Positions 6,251 to 13,391 of a stretch of DNA of 24,210 bases are shown piece after piece. The stretch is from Thermoproteota archaeon. GTDB lineage: Archaea > Thermoproteota > Thermoprotei > Thermoproteales > Thermocladiaceae. The stretch spans positions 1 through 24,210 of the forward strand of contig JAADDN010000091.1 of NCBI GenBank assembly GCA_013153895.1, read 5' to 3'. A model generated the notes under the pieces. It saw only the letters and a program-made list of their open reading frames with translations, made no database searches and had not been told where the DNA came from. Every line of letters starts with the position of its first letter. Position 1 is the stretch's first letter. Both the position numbers and the translations under genes were made by a program.

Positions 6251-6754
6251 ATGGGCTGGGGAGGAGGCGGCTGGGGCAGAGGTAGAGGAAGAGGTGGAGG
6301 ATGGGGAGGTGGTGGAGGAGGTGGATGGGGTAGAGGACGTGGAGGCGGGTGGGGTGGAGGAGGCTGGGGATGGGCTCAAGCAATGCCACAGATGCCTACA
6401 CTACCTCCACCACCGCCTGGAGCTGTTAGAGCTGTAGCATCAGTAGAGACTAATGCTGGTCTTGATAGCATAATAAGTCCAAGATTTGGAAGAGCACCAT
6501 TCTTCGCAGTAGTAGACGTAGCTGGTGGAAGAGTAGCTAATGTACAGATAGTTCAGAATCCATGTATAGATCTTCCACATGGTGCTGGAGTAGCAGTTGC
6601 TCAGTGGATACTTAGCATTGGTGCAAGATGTGCAATAGGAGCACACTTCGGACCTAACGTCATGGCCGTGCTACAGCAGGCAGGTGTCAGAATATGCATG
6701 GTTCAGCCAGGGATAAGACTTGCAGATGCATTAAAGATCTGTGGACTCATCTAA
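6251..6754 (+). CDS. NifX/NafY-family (dinitrogenase FeMo-cofactor biosynthesis-like) protein with Gly-Arg-Trp-rich tail
   Basis: Residues 1-42 are nearly all Gly, Trp and Arg (WGRGRGRGGG-like repeats), followed by a Pro linker (PPPPPG) and, from about residue 60, the NifX/MTH1175-like fold: VASVETNAGLDSIISPRFGRAPFFAVVD, then AQWILSIGARCAIGAHFGPNVMAVLQQAGVRI in pieces. The core family binds or ferries Fe-S or FeMo clusters; no nitrogenase genes are present, so a general iron-sulfur role is more likely. The next two genes are Mrp-type ATPases with ferredoxin domains, a recurrent archaeal grouping. The tail resembles RGG-type disordered segments that can bind RNA or other proteins. ATG 6251 is leaderless by TATA spacing. 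The tail's GC-rich coding bases open spurious frames on both strands. Confidence 0.88.
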   Translation: MGWGGGGWGRGRGRGGGWGGGGGGGWGRGRGGGWGGGGWGWAQAMPQMPTLPPPPPGAVRAVASVETNAGLDSIISPRFGRAPFFAVVDVAGGRVANVQIVQNPCIDLPHGAGVAVAQWILSIGARCAIGAHFGPNVMAVLQQAGVRICMVQPGIRLADALKICGLI

Positions 6755-6760
6755 GATATC

Positions 6761-6778
6761 TTTTTTAGATAGATCTAA
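6761..6778 (+). promoter_or_regulatory. Promoter of the first Mrp-type ATPase gene
   Basis: TTTTTTAGATAGATCTAA begins six bases after the stop of the NifX-like gene. Its TATA part is centred about 25 bases before GTG 6790, giving a leaderless message. The near identity with 6221-6238 suggests duplication or a shared regulator binding just downstream of TATA. Confidence 0.55.
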
Positions 6779-6789
6779 AACTTCATAAT

Positions 6790-7662
6790 GTGCAGCGAGA
6801 GATCGTCATAGCTAGCGGCAAAGGAGGAACAGGAAAGACATTTCTCTCATCTAATCTCGCATACTACATATCGAAGATCGTTGGCAGACCCTGTATAGGA
6901 GTTGACGCTGATGCAGAAGCACCTGACCTAGCATTAGCATTGGGAGACTACGTTAACATATATTCTAGAGAGGAAGTATATGAGTCCCGGAAAGCCACGA
7001 TAGACTACGAGAAATGTAATCTCTGCATGATGTGTTACACAGTATGTAGATTCTACGCCATAACCCTACAGGAAGATAAGCCAACAATAATAGAGGAGTA
7101 CTGTGAAGGATGTGGTGCATGTGGAATAGTATGTCCAACACAGGCCATATCCTACAGAACAGTCAGAACAGGATTCATAATACATGGAAGAACTAGACAT
7201 GACGTAGATGTAGTTACAGCTGACCTAGAGGTATCAGGTAGAAATACTGGTCACCTCGTGTATCTAGCTAGAGAGAAAGCTAAGCAGATAGGTAGAGAAT
7301 ACATCATAATTGATGCAGCACCAGGAATAGGATGCCCAGTAATATCTAGCATAGTAGGTGCAAACCTCCTAGTAATATGTGTTGAACCAACACCACAATC
7401 ATTCAACGGATGCTGTAGACTGATAAATGTAGCAGAAACAATAAAGATACCATACAGAATAATAATAAACAAGTACGACCTAAATAGAGAGTTCGCTGAG
7501 AAAATAGAGAAGGAGCTAGGTAACAACGTCATAGGAAGAATACCATATAGTAGAGACATAGTGAAATCATACGCAGACTTGACACCACTACTAGCAACAT
7601 CTAGTCCATTAAAGAAAGATGTTGAACATATAATGGAAGAGATAGTCAGGGTGTGCTCATGA
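6790..7662 (+). CDS. Mrp/MinD-family ATPase with inserted 2[4Fe-4S] ferredoxin domain (first copy)
   Basis: P-loop ATPase of the MinD/Mrp/Nbp35 class. Residues 10-17 are the deviant Walker A GKGGTGKT, GVDADAEAPD (37-46) is switch I, and IIIDAAPG (172-179) is Walker B. Between them lies a bacterial-type ferredoxin insert with Cys 76, 79, 82, 86 and Cys 105, 108, 111, 115; the first cluster lacks the usual Pro after the fourth Cys (CR rather than CP). Extra cysteines at 182 and 208-209 may matter. Likely an iron-sulfur carrier or assembly ATPase in the cytoplasm, acting with the NifX-like protein; the actual client is unknown for this family. GTG 6790 is chosen on TATA spacing; the ATG two bases earlier is out of frame. 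It overlaps the next gene by 4 bases. Confidence 0.9.
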   Translation: MQREIVIASGKGGTGKTFLSSNLAYYISKIVGRPCIGVDADAEAPDLALALGDYVNIYSREEVYESRKATIDYEKCNLCMMCYTVCRFYAITLQEDKPTIIEEYCEGCGACGIVCPTQAISYRTVRTGFIIHGRTRHDVDVVTADLEVSGRNTGHLVYLAREKAKQIGREYIIIDAAPGIGCPVISSIVGANLLVICVEPTPQSFNGCCRLINVAETIKIPYRIIINKYDLNREFAEKIEKELGNNVIGRIPYSRDIVKSYADLTPLLATSSPLKKDVEHIMEEIVRVCS

Positions 7663-8528
7663 TAATCGCAGTAGCAGGAGGCAAAGGAGGAGTTGGAAAA
7701 ACAATAATAGCAGTAAATATAGCACTACTACTCAAAGATAAAGGAAAAGTAGCATTAGTAGATGCCGACGCCGATAACCCATGCATTGAACCAACACTGA
7801 GAAGCATAGGAATAACTATAGATAAGGTAGAGGAAGTACATAGATTCAAGCCTAAGATAATAGAAGAGAAGTGTGACTTATGTGGAAAATGTGTAGAAGT
7901 ATGTCCAGAACATGCCATAGTTCTCATACCAGGACAGAGAATAATGATAATAGAGACACTATGCGCAGGATGTGGATGCTGTTCACTCATATGTGATAGA
8001 AAGGCAGTACTAGAAGATAAAGTTGTAGAAGGATACATAAAGAAGGGAAGAACATTAAACATAGACCTACTAATAAGTGAACTAAAGCCAGGAGAGAAGA
8101 GAAGTTACGTAGTAATGACAAAAATGATGGAAACTTATAGAAAAGATCTAGAAAAATATGATTACGTGATCATAGATTCTCCACCAGGAACAGGGGCAGG
8201 AGTATTCTCAATACTTAAGAACAGTGATATACATGTTATAGTTACTGAAGCATCTAAACTAGGTCTAGCAGACTTCAGAAAGATAATGAAGTTAAAAGAT
8301 GAGAAGCTTCCTCAGAAAAAGACTATAGTAGTCGTAAACAAGTATGATCTAAACATGGAGGTTACAGAAGAGATAGAAAGGTACTGTAAAGAGAGGAGTA
8401 TTCCAATAATAAAGATACCTTACTCAGATACGATAGCAAGATTATACATGATTGGTAAACCTGTAGTAATGGAAAATGTAGAGGAGAGAAGATACTTTGA
8501 AGAGATTGTGAGAGAGATTCTTACCTAA
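7659..8528 (+). CDS. Mrp/MinD-family ATPase with inserted 2[4Fe-4S] ferredoxin domain (second copy)
   Basis: Partner or paralogue of the preceding gene with the same plan. From ATG 7659: Walker A GKGGVGKT (8-15), VDADADNP (34-41), ferredoxin cysteines 72, 75, 78, 82 and 102, 105, 108, 112, and Walker B VIIDSPPG. The two proteins may form a heterodimer, as Mrp-type ATPases dimerise across the P-loop. A GTG at 7653 is in frame, but ATG 7659 overlaps the upstream stop as ATGA and has a GGGTG ribosome site five bases before it, so translational coupling is likely and this start is preferred. It ends 1 base from the convergent pyrophosphatase gene. Confidence 0.92.
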   Translation: MIIAVAGGKGGVGKTIIAVNIALLLKDKGKVALVDADADNPCIEPTLRSIGITIDKVEEVHRFKPKIIEEKCDLCGKCVEVCPEHAIVLIPGQRIMIIETLCAGCGCCSLICDRKAVLEDKVVEGYIKKGRTLNIDLLISELKPGEKRSYVVMTKMMETYRKDLEKYDYVIIDSPPGTGAGVFSILKNSDIHVIVTEASKLGLADFRKIMKLKDEKLPQKKTIVVVNKYDLNMEVTEEIERYCKERSIPIIKIPYSDTIARLYMIGKPVVMENVEERRYFEEIVREILT

Positions 8529-8529
8529 C

Positions 8530-9078
8530 TTACTCCTTCTTTCCTCCCTCCTTCTTATATCTCTCGATTGCATCCATTATGAGCTTCTTAGCCTCATCAG
8601 CACCCTTGAATCCTCTAACCTTAGTCCACTTTCCTGGCTCTAGCTCCTTATAGTGCTCGAAGAAGTGCTTTATCTTGTTGAGTATAGCCTCAGGTAGGTC
8701 ATTCACGTCCTTAACGTTCTTGTATGTTGGATCAACCTTGTCTACTGGTACTGCAATTATCTTATTATCAACACCCTCCTCATCCTCCATCTCGAGCACT
8801 CCTATTGGTCTGACTCTTATCACGCTTCCAGGCATTAGAGAGTAGTTACTTATCACTAGGACGTCTGCTGGGTCACCATCAGGCATTAGTGTCTGTGGTA
8901 CTGTTCCATAGTTGAATGGGTAGAACATTGCTGTGTATAGTACTCTGTCAACCATTATAGCACCGGTCTCCTCATCCATCTCATACTTTATGTTAGAGAA
9001 TGCTGGTATCTCGATGACCACGTATATGTCGTCTGGTGGGTTCTTTCCGGGTGGAAGCTTCTCTAGGAGTGATGTCAT
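8530..9078 (-). CDS. ppa: Inorganic pyrophosphatase, family I
   Basis: Hydrolyses pyrophosphate in the cytoplasm and so drives biosynthetic reactions. The 182-residue length is typical of archaeal family I enzymes. The signature DGDPADVLV (residues 67-75, metal-binding Asp 67, 69 and 72) is intact, with YPFNYGTVPQT before it and IAVPVDKVDP after it. The tail is Lys/Glu/Gly-rich. ATG 9078 lies 28 bases from the centre of an A/T box (minus-strand TTTTAATAAA, 9101-9110), a leaderless arrangement. It is transcribed toward the Mrp genes and is monocistronic. Confidence 0.97.
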   Translation of the reverse strand: MTSLLEKLPPGKNPPDDIYVVIEIPAFSNIKYEMDEETGAIMVDRVLYTAMFYPFNYGTVPQTLMPDGDPADVLVISNYSLMPGSVIRVRPIGVLEMEDEEGVDNKIIAVPVDKVDPTYKNVKDVNDLPEAILNKIKHFFEHYKELEPGKWTKVRGFKGADEAKKLIMDAIERYKKEGGKKE

Positions 9079-9193
9079 ACGTGATACCTATGTTAAATGG
9101 TTTATTAAAATATTAAGGTTGAGTAAGATAGTACATTGATACGCTATTTAAATACCTAAGACTTTAAAGTAACATCAGTAACATAGTAGAGTC

Positions 9194-9886
9194 ATGAGCT
9201 CGAGAGGATACTTAAGATGGCTTGGACATGCAGCATTTGAGCTTGAGCTATATGGTAAGAAGATACTTATAGATCCATGGATTACCAACCCTAAATCACC
9301 TGTAACTCTCGAAGACTTCAAGAACGTTGATTTCATACTCGTAACACATGACCATGGTGATCATCTTGGAGAGACAATAGAGATTGCTAAGAGGACGGGA
9401 GCCACGGTCGTTGGGGTCTATGAGTTAACACTCTACGTATCTGAGCAAGGTGTACAGAATGTGTTACCATTAAACGTTGGTGGACCTGTAAAGCTGACTA
9501 GTGAGATAGAGATATATGCTACACCAGCACTACATAGCTCAACTCGAGGATGTCCTGTAGGATACATAATATCGACACCAGACTTCACAATATATCATGC
9601 AGGAGATACAGGACTCTTCTCAGATATGGAGCTTCTAGGAAAGTTATACAATATTGACCTAGCTCTACTACCAATAGGAGGAACGTTCACGATGGGTCCA
9701 AGAGAGGCAGCAATAGCAGTAACCTTACTGAGACCAAGATATGTGATACCAATGCATTACAATACTTTCCCAGAGATAAGGCAAGATCCTGAAATGTTTA
9801 AGGATATTGTCGAGAAGATTGCTCCTCAAGTAAAGGTCCTCATATTAAACCCAGGTGATAGAGTTGACATACCTATAAGAATCTAG
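9194..9886 (+). CDS. UPF0173-family metallo-beta-lactamase-fold hydrolase
   Basis: The 230-residue protein begins with the family mark RWLGHAAFELEL and has the zinc motif THDHGDH (residues 51-57), a downstream His in ALHSS, HAGDTGLFSDME and the C-terminal MHYNTFPEI. This is the compact UPF0173/UlaG-like group of metal-dependent hydrolases, found widely in archaea and bacteria; the substrate is not established. ATG 9194 lies 28 bases after the centre of the palindrome ACTTTAAAGT (9161-9170), a likely TATA box; a second A/T box TATTTAAATA is at 9145-9154. It converges with metK, overlapping by 4 bases. Confidence 0.93.
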   Translation: MSSRGYLRWLGHAAFELELYGKKILIDPWITNPKSPVTLEDFKNVDFILVTHDHGDHLGETIEIAKRTGATVVGVYELTLYVSEQGVQNVLPLNVGGPVKLTSEIEIYATPALHSSTRGCPVGYIISTPDFTIYHAGDTGLFSDMELLGKLYNIDLALLPIGGTFTMGPREAAIAVTLLRPRYVIPMHYNTFPEIRQDPEMFKDIVEKIAPQVKVLILNPGDRVDIPIRI

Positions 9887-11118
9887 AAGAGTGGTATACT
9901 TAACTTCTCACTAACTATCAGATCTGTAAGTCTCGTAACCTTATCAAGCTCCTCTCTCACTATACTCTCAATCTCATTCCTCATCTCTCCAGTTATTTCC
10001 TGTCTAGGAGTAATCAAGTCTACACCAACGCTCAGAGGCTCATTTATTGGTCTACCTATCTGACTAAGAAGATATACATGAACCTCCTCTACGTCTCTAA
10101 CCTGCTCATATATTCTATCAGCTATTATGTTAGCAAGAATATTATAGAGCTTACCTATATGACTTACCGGGTTCTTACCAGCCGCAGCTTCCATACTCAT
10201 AGGTCTCATAGGAGTTATAAGTCCACGTACTCTGTTACCTCTACCAGTACAACCATCATCACCACATTCTGCAGATGTTCCAGTTATAGTAAGGTAGAAT
10301 ATTCCATGATCAGGATCGTCAGCAGTATTTACATGAACTTCAACATCTAGCTCAGGAACAGCCTTGCTCGCGAAGTCCTCTATACTCCTCTTTATCTCCT
10401 CCTTATAGTTCAAGTACTCGTCCTTATCTTTAACATGTCTACTAATTAATGCACAAGCTACAGTTAGGAGAACCTTGTTCCCCTTCCTGAAAGCCATGAC
10501 CTTAACATCCTCACCTGCAGCTGGAAGCTTCTCCTTGAACTCCCTAGAGTTGAGGAGTCTCTCTACTCCATATACTAACCTCTCGGTTGGTGTTAATGGT
10601 GCTATTCCAACTCCTAGACTAGTATCATTTGCTGGTGGGATCTTCCTTAGACCCTTCTTAAACAAGCTGACAAGGTCTACACTACCTGAGCCTAGTGCAC
10701 ACTCTATTATCACGTGATTATCTGGATCTAGATACCTGAAGTTCTGCTGTATCCATCTCTTAGCTGATGTGACTATTATCTCCTCTACAGGCACAATATC
10801 TACCTCTCTTCTACCATTATGCTCAAGTTCTACAGTCATTGTAACTCTACCAGCAATAATGATCCTTATAGGTCTAATTACCTCACCACCACCAAATTCT
10901 GGTCTAGCTTGACCACCAACAACTAGGACCTTATCAACATTGTGGTGAAGTATTACACCATACTTCTCTCTATAGTATTTAGATAATCCTACACTAGCAG
11001 CCTCAGCTATGGCATCAGCTATATAGTCAGGATGACCAGTGCCTTTCCTCTCTACGAACTCTATCTCTCTCCTATATACAGGTACTGTATCTATCTTATT
11101 AATAGATATGGACGTCAT
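9883..11118 (-). CDS. metK: S-adenosylmethionine synthetase, archaeal type
   Basis: Makes S-adenosylmethionine from ATP and methionine. The 411-residue protein is of the archaeal class, very divergent from bacterial MetK. Recognisable segments are ERKGTGHPDYIADAIAE near residue 23, GGQARPEFGGGEV near 68, TGTSAECGDDGCTGRGNR near 280 and the following PMRPMSMEAAAGKNPVSH. Length and motif order are normal. ATG 11118 lies five bases after the stop of the Sm-like gene, so the two form an operon and metK probably has no promoter of its own. AdoMet made here would feed the radical-SAM enzyme MqnE encoded nearby, though every cell needs the cofactor. Confidence 0.98.
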   Translation of the reverse strand: MTSISINKIDTVPVYRREIEFVERKGTGHPDYIADAIAEAASVGLSKYYREKYGVILHHNVDKVLVVGGQARPEFGGGEVIRPIRIIIAGRVTMTVELEHNGRREVDIVPVEEIIVTSAKRWIQQNFRYLDPDNHVIIECALGSGSVDLVSLFKKGLRKIPPANDTSLGVGIAPLTPTERLVYGVERLLNSREFKEKLPAAGEDVKVMAFRKGNKVLLTVACALISRHVKDKDEYLNYKEEIKRSIEDFASKAVPELDVEVHVNTADDPDHGIFYLTITGTSAECGDDGCTGRGNRVRGLITPMRPMSMEAAAGKNPVSHIGKLYNILANIIADRIYEQVRDVEEVHVYLLSQIGRPINEPLSVGVDLITPRQEITGEMRNEIESIVREELDKVTRLTDLIVSEKLSIPLF

Positions 11119-11122
11119 CGTG

Positions 11123-11377
11123 CTACCCTAACACTACGTCTGTCGTAGATATGAAGAGTATCTGATTACCTCTTATGTATACTCTACCATACTTAACTAT
11201 TGTCTGACTTGTTTTAGGATCTATCTCCTCAGCATCATCAAGCACCACATTCATACAGCTATCATATGCTGTGAGTACTCCTCTTATAGCTTTATTATTC
11301 TTAAGTCTTATCACCACATTCTTTCCAAGAAGCTTCTGAAATATTTTCAGAGGCTGAATCATCTGTGTTGCCGACAT
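11123..11377 (-). CDS. Sm-like archaeal RNA-binding protein (LSm)
   Basis: The 84-residue protein has both halves of the Sm fold: Sm1 (VVIRLKNNKAIRGVLTAYD, then MNVVLDDAEEI; the Asp and Asn of the uridine-binding pocket are visible) and Sm2 (YGRVYIRGNQILFIS, with the RG pair). Archaeal Sm proteins form heptameric rings that bind U-rich RNA and tRNA. ATG 11377 is 28 bases from a minus-strand A/T box (11401-11409), so it is likely leaderless. It is the first gene of an operon with metK. Confidence 0.95.
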   Translation of the reverse strand: MSATQMIQPLKIFQKLLGKNVVIRLKNNKAIRGVLTAYDSCMNVVLDDAEEIDPKTSQTIVKYGRVYIRGNQILFISTTDVVLG

Positions 11378-11471
11378 TACTGATTCAAATGTCCTAACTA
11401 TTATTTAACATTACGCTACCATGAAAAGAACCCTATACATATCATCAAGAGGAAGAGAGTATCCCTAGAGA

Positions 11472-11552
11472 ATGGTTTTTAAGGAGATTTATAAGCTTGA
11501 AAGTAAACGGCTTAAAAAGGCAGGAAAAGACTTAAAAAGAAGAGTCCAATAA
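11472..11552 (+). CDS. Possible 26-residue basic mini-protein
   Basis: ATG 11472 opens a 26-codon frame ending at TAA 11552, rich in Lys and Arg (for example KRLKKAGKDLKRRVQ) and able to form a basic amphipathic helix. Codon choice (AGA, AAG, CTT) fits the neighbours. It lies 20 bases before the 62-residue gene, which has its own GGTGGG ribosome site. It might be a leader peptide or a small partner. The same bases contain two CTTAAAAAG words (11511 and 11531) that look like TATA boxes, so the frame could be chance over promoter DNA. No promoter is obvious upstream. Confidence 0.35.
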   Translation: MVFKEIYKLESKRLKKAGKDLKRRVQ

Positions 11553-11570
11553 ACCTTACCGGGTGGGAGT
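11531..11570 (+). promoter_or_regulatory. TATA box CTTAAAAAG and ribosome site GGTGGG of the 62-residue gene
   Basis: CTTAAAAAG (11531-11539) would set transcription at about 11560, leaving a short leader that holds GGTGGGAG, complementary to the archaeal 16S 3' end, 3-8 bases before ATG 11573. This gene therefore appears leadered, unlike most in the window. A second CTTAAAAAG lies 21 bases upstream. Confidence 0.45.
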
Positions 11571-11572
11571 AC

Positions 11573-11761
11573 ATGACCAAGAAGGCAAAGGCAATCGCCC
11601 TAATAGTAGCAGGAGCAGTACTAGTAGCACTACCAGAACCAGTAACGACCCCTATAGGAGTAGCATTAATAACGAAAGGGATAAAGATGCTTAAAGGAGT
11701 ATCAGAGGAAGCAAATACTCAAAAAGAATCACAGACGCAGGATACAGTTCAAGAAAAGTAA
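11573..11761 (+). CDS. Small hydrophobic protein with LPEPVTTPIG turn
   Basis: The 62-residue product starts with a basic MTKKAK, then two short hydrophobic stretches (about residues 7-20 and 27-36) separated by LPEPVTTPIG, a Lys stretch, and a polar Gln/Thr/Glu tail. It is probably a membrane hairpin or single-span peptide. Short proteins with a similar PEPVTTP turn exist in other prokaryotes, but I know of no assigned function. The good ribosome site supports expression. The next gene begins 36 bases on, with its own TATA box. Confidence 0.7.
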   Translation: MTKKAKAIALIVAGAVLVALPEPVTTPIGVALITKGIKMLKGVSEEANTQKESQTQDTVQEK

Positions 11762-11797
11762 GGTCTTTCTTAAAAACACTACAAACAACACAACATA

Positions 11798-12634
11798 ATG
11801 CTTCTCAAATTAGGACATAGTCCAGATCCTGACGACGCATTTCTAACATACCCAATAACACATAAGAAGATACCATATCCACAGAACATAGAGATTAGAG
11901 AGATAGTTCTCGACATCGAGACCTTAAACAAGCTTGCAATAGTAGAGAGATTAGATGTATCAGCGGTAAGCGTAGGAGCATACTTACTAATATCGGATAA
12001 GTATTTACTAATTCCTTATGGAGCAAGCATAGGATACGATTATGGTCCTAAGCTGCTGATAAGAAGAATTGAAAGAGACGTCGTAGTAGCAGTACCTGGA
12101 ACGTACACGACAGCAAGAATACTAACAGAACTATACTTAAGAGAAGAGTATTCGATAGAGAACATAAAAATAATAGATGTACCGTTTGAAAAAATACTAG
12201 AACTGATAACAAACGATCTAGTAGACTGTGGAGTATTAATACATGAAGAACAGTTAAGAGAGTTCAAAAACTTAACAAACATTGATCTAGGAGCATGGTG
12301 GAGAAAGAGAACAGGATTACCAATACCTCTAGGAGTAGACGTTGTTCACGATAGAGTAGGTATAGATATTGCAAAAGAGATATCTAACATGTTTAGAAAA
12401 GCAATAGAATACTCATATAAGAATATTAACGAAGTTCTTGAATACGCAATGAAGTTCTCAAGACTTAAAGATAGGGAGCTTGTATTAAAATTCATTAAAA
12501 TGTATGTGAAAGATATAGAACTAACATATGAAAGCCCTGAGATAAAAGCTATACAGGTCCTACATGACCTATGTAAAAAATATGATATACAACCATTCTC
12601 AAGATCAAGATTAAATATAAGAATCATACGTTAA
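11798..12634 (+). CDS. MqnD-like periplasmic-binding-fold enzyme (menaquinone, futalosine pathway)
   Basis: The 278-residue protein begins LKLGHSPDPDDAFLTYPI, the start of the MqnA/MqnD group of periplasmic-binding-protein-fold enzymes, then has DIETLNKLAI, VSAVSVGAYL, YGPKLLIRR, VDCGVLIHEEQL and LGAWWRKRTGLPIPLG. MqnD turns cyclic dehypoxanthinylfutalosine into 1,4-dihydroxy-6-naphthoate. The GHSPDPDD subgroup differs from classical MqnD (GYSPCPND), so I call it MqnD-like; the mqnA-mqnE pair on the other strand, whose 3' end it overlaps by 11 bases, supports the assignment. There is no signal peptide, as expected for a cytoplasmic enzyme rather than a transporter subunit. CTTAAAAAC at 11769-11777 gives a leaderless ATG 11798. 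Confidence 0.85.
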   Translation: MLLKLGHSPDPDDAFLTYPITHKKIPYPQNIEIREIVLDIETLNKLAIVERLDVSAVSVGAYLLISDKYLLIPYGASIGYDYGPKLLIRRIERDVVVAVPGTYTTARILTELYLREEYSIENIKIIDVPFEKILELITNDLVDCGVLIHEEQLREFKNLTNIDLGAWWRKRTGLPIPLGVDVVHDRVGIDIAKEISNMFRKAIEYSYKNINEVLEYAMKFSRLKDRELVLKFIKMYVKDIELTYESPEIKAIQVLHDLCKKYDIQPFSRSRLNIRIIR

Positions 12635-13391
12635 TGTTCTCAATAATTTTCTTCTCAAAATTGAGAACCTTAAGCATGAGCTCTCTCTCTAACGTGTAGA
12701 TAATGTTTTTTGTTAAATATTCCTCAACTAGATCGTATGGGAGAACTTTCATTAAATAATGATCAACTTCTCTAATAATCTTAGTCTTATCTGAAAACTC
12801 TAATAAATATTTCATTAAGAATATTAATGACTTAACTTTCTCTATATCTCTCCTATATATCAAGATTGCGTATATTAAAGGTATATTATATAGTTCATAC
12901 CATTCTTCTCCAACATCTAAAATGATCTTGTACTTATAATATGCTTCAAGAGCTAGGTCTCCTATAAGAAATATAGGTTTACTATTAATAAGATCTTCTA
13001 GATTACTTCTGTTAACATCTATACGCATTATCTCTATATCTTTCTTGAACCTTATTCTAAAAATATGTTTAAGTATTTTTATAGATGTTGCAGATTCCTT
13101 AGTAGAATATATCTTATCTAGATCTTCTAGATCTATATCATGAGTGTAGTATATTCCTACGCTTCTCACAGGTCCTCTAGATGCTATACATATCTCGGAG
13201 ATCTCATAATTTTTAAGTATCTTCTCACATAATTGTGCTATAGGTATCATACATATTTCTGGTTTCTCGTAATTTAATACATCTAACGTTCTTGAAGGTT
13301 CTATGTTTAAAAATTCTAACTTACTTACTATATTTTTCAAAATTATTCTTATAGGTTCACAGTTTAAGTATCTTGGTAATATTATCTTCAT
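12624..13391 (-). CDS. mqnA: Chorismate dehydratase (menaquinone, futalosine pathway)
   Basis: Catalyses the first step, chorismate to 3-enolpyruvyl-benzoate. The 255-residue protein shows the family features in order: PRYLNCEPI near the N terminus, ICMIPIAQL, ASRGPVRSVGIYY near 75, STKESATSIKILKHI, PIFLIGDLALEAYY, and DVGEEWYELYNIPLIYAIL. There is no signal peptide. It is strongly Ile/Lys/Glu-rich and clearly divergent. ATG 13391 overlaps the mqnE stop by 4 bases (ATGA), so translation is coupled to mqnE, whose product uses the MqnA product as substrate. Confidence 0.85.
   Translation of the reverse strand: MKIILPRYLNCEPIRIILKNIVSKLEFLNIEPSRTLDVLNYEKPEICMIPIAQLCEKILKNYEISEICIASRGPVRSVGIYYTHDIDLEDLDKIYSTKESATSIKILKHIFRIRFKKDIEIMRIDVNRSNLEDLINSKPIFLIGDLALEAYYKYKIILDVGEEWYELYNIPLIYAILIYRRDIEKVKSLIFLMKYLLEFSDKTKIIREVDHYLMKVLPYDLVEEYLTKNIIYTLERELMLKVLNFEKKIIENINV

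Noticed and set aside
6026..6437. Long Ser/Thr/Pro-rich and Glu/Val-rich frames on both strands
   Set aside because: They are shadows of the GC-rich Gly/Arg/Trp tail of the NifX-like gene and the end of argC/lysY; only the Gly-rich frame continues into a recognisable domain.
7646..8062. 138-residue minus-strand frame
   Set aside because: Antisense shadow of the second Mrp ATPase; Ser/His/Pro-rich and without motifs.
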